A stretch of 24,150 nucleotides of DNA. Origin: a virus. The notes beneath the pieces are model-generated. The model had not been told where the DNA came from and searched no databases. It worked only from the letters and a program-made list of their open reading frames with translations. The stretch is taken from IMG/VR virus record IMGVR_UViG_3300023179_000503, positions 1 to 24,150 of that record; one strand, given 5' to 3'. The translations under genes were made by a program, and so were the position numbers. Of the stretch, positions 1-12,000 are shown one piece after another (position 1 is the first letter of the stretch; each line of letters opens with the position of its first letter).

Positions 1-3000
1 AAGTTAAAACGTTTTGTCCAGAAACTGTAAAATCAGCCTCTATTACAGAATCACCTTCTGGGCTATAAGGGTGTCCGTTAGACTGTAAAAATAAACTAAA
101 CGAGTTTTTTCTTAATCTATAACCACCCACAAAAACATCTATATCATTTTTAGTTATAATTTCTTGATCAGGACTAAATTTTTCATCGAGAGTAAAACTA
201 GAAGTACTACCATCACTTACTATTTTTTCAATTATCTGTTCTTCATTATAAGAAATAGTTTCGCTATAACCTATGTTAATTACAAGATAATCTTTTTTAT
301 GTCGATAAGGTACACCAGTCCCTAAAGTTCCTCTACGCAGTCTTGATAATTCATTACCATTTTTTTCAAAATATTCAATTCGTTCACCATTTATTTCAAT
401 AATGCCTGGAATATTTTCAGATAATCTAGGGAAATCTAAGACAGATCCGTCAATGACTTTGATAATTGTATCAAATTGATACAGATCTTCTGCTAATCTA
501 GTTGATTTAGATTTATTTAATCTCTTATAATGAACTCTGTTAAACATATCTTTAAACTGCATAAATCCATATCCTTCAGATACTCTATGTGAATTAAAAA
601 TAATTACATCTAGTATATCTGAAGTTTGAATATAATTGGCAAAAATAACTTGATCTAAAGAAGTATCCAGATAAAAATCAATACCTGGTGTAAGAAGATT
701 ATTATTTTTTATAATCCAAACAAAGTCGTCTATATTAACCTGTTTAAACAATCTTAACTTACCTCCTTGTAGACTACTATATCTATAAAAATCCGGAGTA
801 TCTATATCTAATGCAGTAGTATATGTTAAAGATTCTCTTGTCCTAATTATATCTAAGACATTATGATTATAAAAGCTAATAATTTCTATACGCGAATTTA
901 AAACAGGAGGATTGGTAAAAACTATTTGTCCATTAACTATTTGATATTGTTCTCCTACCATGTTAGATACATGCAAAATTCCATTTTCAATGTATGCATT
1001 TGATCTTAATATAATTCTTATACCTGTAATATCAATATTATAATCTACAGATCTCTTTAATAGTTTACCATTTAGGTAGACTGAAATTTTATCTAACTCT
1101 ATTTGATAAGGTACTTGTTCATATCTTGTCAAACGATAAGATAAAATATCATCTTTTAATAAAAAGTATTCGCCTAAGCTTGGATTTAATATTTGTCCAT
1201 CTACTATTACTAATAGGTTAGTATCATAAGGTAAATTCTCTCCTAGATTATGTGCTAGAGAATAAGTTGTAGTAGATCCATCTCCTAAAATTTCTTGAGA
1301 CTTGACAATACTAGCTGTATTATTACTGTCACTGTTCACTATATAATTGATAAGGGCACCGTCTTCAGGAGGTTCAAAAAATCTTATTCCTACTCTGCTA
1401 ATTGTAGTATAATCGCTATCTGTTTCAAAAATCGAATACAAAGAAGATTCACCGTTGACTAAAACTACTACACCATTATTTTCAAAATATGGTGCCGCAG
1501 TAACGAACTCTTTTGTACTGCCATCAGCTACAAAATAATCTTGATCTAATAATTGCTGTGAACTATACCCCAGACTAATTATAGTAACATTTGAATTTTC
1601 TATAGGAGAAGAATTAAACACTACAGTCCTATTGGACCAGTCGAAAACATAAGCTGATCTATCCACAATGGTAGAATTTACTTTTACTATAATAGAGTTA
1701 GAATTTTGAGGTATTTGATTAATCTGGAAACTATTTGTAGATCCATCTGCAATTATCGTTTTAAATAATATTTTTGCAGAATTTCCTGAAGGTAACTGAA
1801 ATACCTTAACTGAAACTGTATCGATAACATGCCCTGGAACAACTTCTTCAGGAGCATAACTAGTATCAGGTGTAATCAATCCGTCACCATCTACAATGAT
1901 GTCTTCTGGGTTTAAGCCAGTTATACCGAAAGACCCTCCAATAAGTTGCGTATCATAATCTTGAGGCTTAGGACTGATACTTCCATCGCTTGATGATTTT
2001 CTGAATATTATACTATCAGTATTTGCTAAATTTAATTGTGAAATAGGTAATGAATAAGTAGAAGTTGTTCCGTTACCAACTATAGTCGCCATTACCGCAT
2101 TTGTATTAGTAATTGGATTACTAGTTCCATAATTAGGATCATCAATTCGAACATTATTCACGTATACATTGATTTGTTGTCCTAATACAGGAACATAATT
2201 TAGACTATAGTTATTAGACGGGCTGTAAGAAAAAATTTGATCCTCAAATCCTTCGTTTATTTCATCCCATAATTCATTACCCCATCCTAGATCATCCCAA
2301 CCTCCTGTGCCTGAGAAATTAACTAATCCTTGAATATCAACTCCACCATAATCTATTCCCGTCATTAGTTGTGAAAAATCATTACCTATCATTCCGATTA
2401 CTGGACTGTAATAATTATAAATTCTATCTAACGCATTGAGATGTAAAAAGTTAATTCTATAATTTATGACAATTATATCACCGCGAGCTGGAGGGGTTTC
2501 AAAATTTAAAATTCCGTAATAACTAGTATAACCACGAGTAGTAGTAGATTTAATACTAAGAAAGTAATCATCTATCAGTATATCTAATCCATTTATTGTC
2601 ACAGAATAACTGTCTTTTGATAATACCGGAGCATATTTTAACACAAACTGAACTTTACTACCTGTTCCTCTAAATTCGTTTTGTATGACATTCAAAGATG
2701 TATAATTATTTGTCCTAGTTGTCCTGTCAAATTTTAAAGACATTTTGTTAGCTCTAACAACTTCAGACTCAATTATTGGAACAACTTTTGCTACTGACCC
2801 TTCGTCTGATAACCCCCCATCGATTATTACTTCAGGAGCTTTCTTATATCCAGAGCCATTATCAATAATTTGTATCCTATTAACCCGTCCTCCACTGATA
2901 TATGCTTTAGCAACAGCAGGTCGAACAGAGTCACCATTGATACGTACTATCGGATTAAACAAGTAACCAGATCCTCCGTCAGCAATTAGCAAGTCAACAA

Positions 3001-6000
3001 CTTTACAACCTAAACTAGTATTAAAATTAAACGTCAAACTATCAGCCGAAGGATTTATATTATAAAGACTGGGAAAATCAAAATCGGTTATAATCGAACT
3101 TGTATTTTCTATCTTCGAATAAGAACTAACATATTCCCTTATCTTTGTTCTAAAAGGCTTTACTTCCTTAATATAATCTTCAAAATTTTCTAAACTATCA
3201 TTTTTATAAGTTACTTTTTGTGCTAACTCTCCCAAATTATGTTTAGCTTTTACAAAACTAGTTTTAGTGATCCAGTCAACAAAAGGTTGCTCATATAAAA
3301 TATATCTCAACGAACTATAAAATAAGTTCAAATATTCCTTATACAAATCGTCTATAAACAAATTGTTCTTGATTACACCTAATATAATTCTAAGTTCTTT
3401 AACTGGCATATTGTCATAGTAAAAACTATCGAATAAATTACCGTCAAATCCTATTATATTTTCAGTAAAATCATATAAACCTTTATAAAATTGAATAGTT
3501 CCATTCTGTCTACCTATTACCTTATAATTTTTTGTATAATCAAAATCTAAAGTGTCAGCATATCTTTCTAATAAAACCCATCCTCCAGTTCCGATATTTT
3601 CTACTTTAACTATCTGTCCTACAGCAACAGTAGATCTATATAATTCAAAAGTGCTTTCTACAATGTAATCAATTTTTACATATTGATTATATCCTTCTGC
3701 ATACCAATCTATATAGTACCAGTACCTTGAAACATCAAAACTTTGACTTTGTAATCTTATAAACTTATTAGAGGAACTATTATACTCATACAAACTCCAG
3801 ATATCAAAAACTGTAGAATCTGACTCAACTAATATTGTAAAATTTCTTACTTTGAGGACTGTATCATCTCTGTATCCAGATCCTTTGTTTAAAATATCTA
3901 CACTAATTACTTGCCCTAAGTCATTTAAATTACATCTTAATTTAGCTCCTATACCACTACCCATTATCTTAACATACGGGCTGTTCACATACCCGTATCC
4001 GGAATTTACTATCTTAATCTCATTTATAGAACCATCCTTTACTATTGCCAACAATACTGCTTGAGCTAATAGACTAGTGTTAATAAATCGCTGTTCTTCT
4101 AATATGGAAATAGATTTATCCCATAATCCTGAACTTTTAGTAGGTGCTTCATCTCGCAAATTTAAATCCGATATATCAACTGTATCGGTAATAACATAAT
4201 TTTTTAAAAGATTATTTGTTCTTTCAATAACTTGTTTTAAAGCTTCAACTCTGTTAATAAACATAGATTGTCTAGGTCTGTTATTAACTCCATAACGTTT
4301 TTTGATAGGAAGTTTTAAATTCGGAACTAGTCTATTTTGATTATCTACGCCTATAAGACTGTCAATCCATTTAGTTTCAATTTCTTTTGGAATAATTGTG
4401 TTTTCATTCAAACTAAACAATTTCCATTGACTATGAGTATTAGTATCAGTATATTGTTCATCTACCAAATAATATTCAATGTTAATATTTGATTTGTTTG
4501 ATCTTACATAATTTGTAAGATTAACTAAAATAAAACTATTATTATCTATAAAAGAAATGCAAGGGTAATTATAAGAGATAGGGTCAGCAATCAATTTACT
4601 TACATCATTAGCACTGAGTTTTCTATCAAGGATGTTAGGAATTATTGCAGGATTTTTGACCCAGAAATAATATGTATTTTTAAAAGTTTGACTAGTGCTA
4701 TCGAAATATCGTCGTATACTGTAACAATCATTTCCATACTTTGATACACCACTTATACCTAGTGAGTCTCCTTTTTCTGTTCCGGATAAGACATCCCATT
4801 CACTAGGTTTATATTTTGTTTCAACCCATTCATAAATGTCTATACTAGCAGTTTTGTATAACTTATTCCAATTAGCAGATTTGTAAGTAATATTTCCCAT
4901 TAAATTATCTACAAACTTAGCCTTAGTCAAATCCCACCATAACATACCTACATGTTGCTTATTCCACGCTTGCCCATCATCAACAATTACATCCGATGTT
5001 CCAACATTATAAGTAGCAGGATCATAATAAGTTTTAAATCTAATTTCCTGATCCGCTGGTCCTGGAATTTTTCCTTGATTAACATTAACTATATCTATAT
5101 AACTTAATAACTTATTTTCTTCTGTATCATAGATATAAACTTTTTTAATTTTTTTAATATCGACATTATCTGCTTGAATATACTTTTCAGACCAGCTCAA
5201 TTTATTAGGAACTTTAGTATAAGAAAATACTTTTCCAACATCAGTAAAATTATCTATTTCTTCGTAAACAGAACTTACCAATATTGTATCTGCTCCAACT
5301 GCTACAGAATAACCATATCCATCAGAAAAATTTGTTGTACTATCAGTATCTAATGATTCTCCAAAAATATAATTATTAGCATACCTATCAAATATTTCTA
5401 TTCTTCCAGAATTTACACGCTTATCTAAGTATCGTAAAGTATTGTTATCAAAGAATGTTGTTTCTTCATCAAATGTTGATATACTATCAACATCGCCGTT
5501 CAATGATAATACAACTAAAGTTTGATCATTGTTCATAAAAGATACATTATAACCAAAATAATCATACGTATCAGGATTTTTACTTCTTATATCTTGTATA
5601 AAATTATAAAGATTATTATTATTTTTTTTATAAATCTTTACTAGACCAGAATTTATTGTACTACCGTCATATTCAGACATACCAAAAGCTAAAGTCGATC
5701 CAGTATCAGATACAGCTATCGAGCTACCAAAGAAACTTACCCCATTTATAGTTTGTAATAAACTAAATTGATCATCATCTCTTTTAAAAATTTTAACAAC
5801 GCTATCTCCTCTTGTTGCATCACCAGAAAGGTCAATCGAGCTAGAAACTAACACAGAACTCAAACTATTAGTTTCAAATAAAGTCACTGAAGTAGCCATC
5901 TGTTGAATTTCAGCGAAAGAAGAATTTACTAACTTATATGAATATATTGTATCAGATGATGAAATTAAAGCAAAATAATTTGTATTATCAAACCCTAATC

Positions 6001-9000
6001 TTATAACAAGACCAAAAGAACTATTCAGCTTGGTTATTGTTTGAAAATATTGAAAGGTGCCTAAAGGACTATCTTTTCTATAAATGTGTACATTACTGGA
6101 ATTATCTAGTCTGATTTCTAAAAATGCCAAAAATTCTCCGTCAGAACTTATTGCCATACTGTCTGCGAATTTTGAGGAATTAGGATAAAACGAATTAATT
6201 ACTTGCTGTTGGGCAAAAGTATAATCCTTTGTATTCTTGAAATAGATATTAATTCCGTTATTATAAGACACTGCACTAATCATTCCAGTCTTATTGATAA
6301 TAACGGATTTTCCGAATAACATATTATTTGATTTTAAATTTAGATTATCAATATAATTTTTAGAATATACCTTACTATAAGTTAAAACAGATTTTTTTTC
6401 AAATCCGTTATTGTCAACCCAGATTAATTCATTATTTTTAATCTTTTTAGGTAGATAATCATTCACATCATCTACATTAGTTACTCTTGATTCTGTAAAT
6501 TTATAAATCAAAGTTTGGGTGCTATCCGATTTTAAATCATCTTCCCATTCTTCAACTTTAGTTCTAATTTTTAAAGTTTTACCTAAAATAGAATCTACTT
6601 TATAAAAACCACTAATTTTATCTATATTAGCGATTCCTATTACTTGTCCTGTTACTAAATCGGATAACTCTGTAAAAACTAATGTCAATACCTCACTCTT
6701 ATAAGATATACTCTCTACTCTAATACCAGTAGATGTTAATCTATAAACAGACCATTGTTTAGCAGAATTTAAAAATGCAGTCCAAACATAATCTCCTTCT
6801 TCAAAATCTGTTATATCCTCATCTAAAATATCTTCAATATCATCCACACTTAACTTTACGTCACTATAACGGACATGCCCTGGAGATCTTAAATAGTCTG
6901 GTTTAATAGTCAAAGGCCATAAATTTTCTTTAAAGCCTTGAGGTTTGATATAAATCTCTGATTGCTTTACTCTATAAACAAAGTCAGGTTGAATAACAGA
7001 AAGCTCTGTGAATTCTAAAGGCTGTGGATTCAATTTTATTTTAGATTCATCTAATTTTATTTCTAACTCGTCAAAAGTAGCTGTATTCCCGTAAGTACCT
7101 ACTCTTAATCCCCATTCCTCATCAAATGTTAAACTTTCTTTATCCTCTGCACTAAGAACATCGAATAATTTATTGAGAACATTTGATGTACCTTTATCTA
7201 AAATCATACCTTGATAGAATTTATATTGACTAATATCATCATTAATAATATTTTCAAGATATCGACGTTTCTGATATCCTATAAGATGTTGTGCAAGTTT
7301 CTGTTGTTCAACATCAAAATTATCACTGTCTAAATCGTAAAAATCTGCAAATTGTTCAGCCTTGTAATCCCAATTAGGTATTAATCTTGATTTAGGTTTA
7401 GAATCTAATTTCGTCCAATCTGTAAAATTAAGTAAATCTGTTCCAGGTAAAAATCGATTAGCACTGTAATAGAAATCTTTATAAAAAACGATATCTCCTA
7501 AATTATAATCTGTCCAAGATTCCCAATCTTTTATCTTTGCTTCATCATAGATAAAACCCGGAATATTAAACTTTCCGTTCCATCCTGTTGTTACGTATCC
7601 CTGTATCTTTAACTTATCTTGTTTATATCCTGCTTCTAAATCATATATTACATCATTAAATAAACTCACATTATCTAATAATAATACATGTTCTTTTTGA
7701 ACAAGTCTAAATTTTGCTCCGTATATACCATGATTAGAATTTATTACCTTAATATTAAATTCATTATTGTCTCTATAAGAATTTACAAAAGAGTCGTCTA
7801 AAAGCTCTCCATCAACTCTAAAAATATTATATCCATAAAATAAATCTCTAATATCATCTACTACAGAAAATTGATTTTTGTATATAATTTTATTTGCCAT
7901 TGGACTTAGACTTATTACACTGCCTGATTTCCAATTTTGAGTAGTCCAGAAAGCAAATTCTTTCACACTGGTTTCCCAGCTTTCTACTGACTTTAAATTA
8001 TTATTATATTCATCAAAAACAAAACCTTCTAATTCAAGATATTTTCCGTACCCTAAAATAAAATCTACTACTTCTTGAATAGTATAAAATACAGTACCAT
8101 AACTTAAAGTATATTCTATTCTTGTATCAAAATCTTTTGATATTAGTATGTCCCTACCACCGATTACAGGTAAAGAAGACAACTTTACATATAAACTTTC
8201 ATTGAATAAATCTTCAGTAGTATGTGTAGCAACTACTCGATAATAATAACTGCTATAATAAACTATTTGACCTACTAAAAATCTCTGATTACTTACCCAT
8301 TCTACATAAATCTCCGATATTCCTCCAATATTATAATTTTTACCGGGACCACTTATAAGATAATACTTAAAGTACGGCCTTTTTTTATCATAACCTCTTA
8401 CTTCAAAACCTGAATCAGTCTTTGTTATTAATACACCACTATAATTTAATTCTTTAATCGGACTACTAGAATTTAAAAATATTTTAAAATTTTCATCTGG
8501 TAAAAATACACCCGAAGTACTACTAGGATTTTTACTAGTTAATATAACTCTTAATTTTTCTTTACTGGTAAATCCAGATAACCTGTAAGAAATCTTATTA
8601 TTAAGATTTTCTAGTTGAAATTTATACTTTTCAATTGGATTAGATAATCCGACATCAAAATTGTTTACTACATAATTTATTAAACCAGATGTATAAGATC
8701 TAATTTCTGTAGTCACAACACTTGGTAATACAATGTCTTTTAATCTAATTCTTAAACCGGTAGGTTTATAGACTAACTGATTTACAATATTTCTAACAAT
8801 TCTACTACGATCAAAACACAAAGAAATTACTCTAGCAGGGTTCATTAGTATTGCAGATTCTAACAAACTGAAAGCATAATAACTACTTCTTCTCCAAGCT
8901 GTTTCTACAGGACCTTGATCTCCAAAAATAAAATAGCCATCATCTATAGGATTTATTAACCCCTTAACGAAATTAGATTGTATTGGATCAAGTAAAGATC

Positions 9001-12000
9001 CGCTGCCATCCACAGGCTTTCCATATTGCAGAATTGGCTTGGCAAATTTAGACCGTACTTTGACAGATTTTCCCGGTTCTCGTATAATACCATCCTTAAT
9101 ATCATCCCATAGCATAAAATTATCGCTAGTGTAAGGATGTGGTCCGTAAACTTCTTTCCACCATATTGGTTCAATACTAAAACCTAAACATTCCCAAGGA
9201 TGCGTATGCGGTCTATCTGTGTCTAATACCCAACGATATATTCCTCGCCAAAAAGCCAAACTTGAAGTATTGTCTGCTAAATTATATCCTCTAAAATTAT
9301 AAGTAAAAGCATTTAATAGATCCCAATCTCCGTTACTTTTAGTATAGTCATTTTGTATTTTACTAGTCCATTGATAAAAGAATTTACTAAGAATGACGTC
9401 TTGTTCAGATTTTAAATAAGATGTAGCTCTATTATGTCCTGGAATATAATCCCAAATATCAAAAATATCAGGATCATATTTAATTTTAATATTATTAAAA
9501 ATTCTTTTTTCTAATTCTAGTAAAACATCATCACGATAATCTTCAAACCCAATTGTAATACTTCCATCGTGTCCTTGAATAACTGTTCGAGGAATAAGGT
9601 AAGTATCATCGATATACTTTCTAGGTTCGTATAAAGGATACAAGCCTAATTTAGTAGGAGTTGGGGGGCAAAAACTTCCGTCAGTTGTTTCATATTCATA
9701 AACTTCTATTTGATCATCTTCTGCTAAATCAGTCAATATTTCAAAAAAATCTCCTAAAAAATTATAATCTTTTCCATGAACTAATTGTATATTATTAAGA
9801 TATATCAATACACTTTTATTAGATAGATTTTCTAAATTAAAAGAATTTTTTAAAGGATAATTTTTTGTTCTAGGATCTAAAACAGTATAAACAAATTTTA
9901 AATTTCCAGTATAACCAAACATATCACTCAAAAACCATGCATCGGTTTTTGGTTTATCTTTATTCATTTCATAAAGTATTAGATCTACTAATTGTTTTGG
10001 CTCTGTATGTACTCCTATTTCGGAAGCTGTGATTAAAAATGTAGTTTTAAATTTGCCGTAATCATTCTTAGCTAATTCTAATGAATTAAAAAGATTAAAA
10101 TCTTTAGATCCTAATGCGTGTAAAGCAAGATTTATTAGACTTGTATGTTGAACGAATCTTATACCAAATGCACTTAAATTTGATAAATCTCTAAGATTCC
10201 CATTTCCTGGATAATCGCCTTTAAACATTAACGGATCTGGAAGATTATCGATTATAGATGACACATGATCAATTACTTCGCCTAAGGTAAAACTATTCAG
10301 ATTATTATTTTGTGGGTTATTTTGAAAATTAATAGGTAATTCGTAATATCCGTTTTGATTTTTTGGTTGTCTACTATAGCATTTCAATGTTACAATATCA
10401 GTTTCTTTTACAGGAGATGCTAAAAAAACTGCTTTCCTAACTACTCCTTGTTCGACTTTAAAATGATAATTACTTAAACGATTTCCATTTATATAAACCT
10501 TTACTACTAGATCAGATAAGTCTAACTGATCATCAAACACATCAATAGGAAACCCAGTAGTAACTCCATCTATCGAACTGTTTTTATAAATTCTTACAAT
10601 AGGTTGAAAATTCTTAACTTGACTTTTTATCCAACCATTTTCATAATGCCAGTTCTCTGTACTATCTATCTTTCTTAAAAATCCTTTATCTGTATTTTTT
10701 TGTAGAACAGTCGTTCCACTCTTATAAAAAAAAGAATCATTTAGCAAATCAAAATTGAAAACAATATCTCCGATATTGCTTATGTTACGATAACTTAGTG
10801 ATAATCCTAACTCAAGATCTGCAGATCCTTCTCCTAATTTATAAGAAAATAATTTTGTTCCAAGAAAACTACTTCCACTATAAACATCGACATCACTATA
10901 ACTATACCCGTACTCGTCAAAAATATCAAATAGCGGAGATTGATTTTTATCAAATTTATTTTGTCCTAAAATCCATTTTGTTCCATTATACCAATACATC
11001 AAACCTTGATTACCTATAACAGTATTTCCATTATAATTGATAACTTCGTTTATCCCAGAATTTACTAACACAGTTTCATAAATTTTAGGATCACTATCTT
11101 CTGTAGGTTCTAAACTAATTTGTCTTCTTAATCCTACTAATATTTCTAAACTATGAGTACCTGAACCTATAGCTAGAATATCAGCTACTTTTAATAATTC
11201 AGGGTCAATATATAATTGAATAGAATAAGCATCTATGACTTTGACATAATAAACCTGCCTGTGTTTTAATAATTGCAATTCGACATTGTTATTACTTAGG
11301 TATACAACTTTATCACCATTTATCAACCCATGTGGGGTATAAGATTTAATTGTATCTGTTTCAATAAAAACTCCTCCGGTAGAATCACTAGGAGGCTCTG
11401 CTTGAAAATCTATTCGACGACTAGTTAAAGTTATATTGATAAACCTAACTTTATAAATTTTTCCATTTACTAATCTATCAGTATCTGCTGTAAAAAGCAC
11501 ACGCATACCGTCTGTTAGATCTATACCATCAATATTATATCCTAAACTACCTTCTATTGTACTAAAAACATCGGTAGTAAAATTATCTATAAGATCAACA
11601 TTAGGTTTATTAATATGACCAAAATTATGAAGTTTTAAATTTGCATCGAATTCGATGATAGGTCTTATGGCTCTTTGCGTCTGATCTAAATCAGCAACAG
11701 ATCCGCGTTGTTTAGCAGTTTCAATAATGATATTTTGATGAAACCATCTATTAGTTCTACTCCAAGGATTCCTATCCTTACTAGTTCTTTTTATTACAAT
11801 ATAATCTTTTGATTTAGGTATACTTGTTTGAGTACTAAAAGGAACTTGGTCAAAAGGATCATTGTCAAATAATAAATTTTTTTCTTCTGTATAACTGGCA
11901 ATTATTTCTAATTCTCTAGAATTAATAAGAGTAATAGCATCACCTACACCATCGACAAGCCAATATCCAGTCTGATAAATCTCAGGTTCAGTCTTACCTG

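Noticed and set aside
2745-4064. Small plus-strand open frames (73 and 70 codons) opposite the giant gene
   Set aside because: They have no ribosome site, are antisense to a well-supported coding frame with clear protein repeats, and encode no recognisable protein.
8956-11019. Small frames of 72 codons (minus) and 73 codons (plus) inside the giant gene region
   Set aside because: They lie in other frames over recognisable motifs of the giant protein and look like chance frames in AT-rich DNA.
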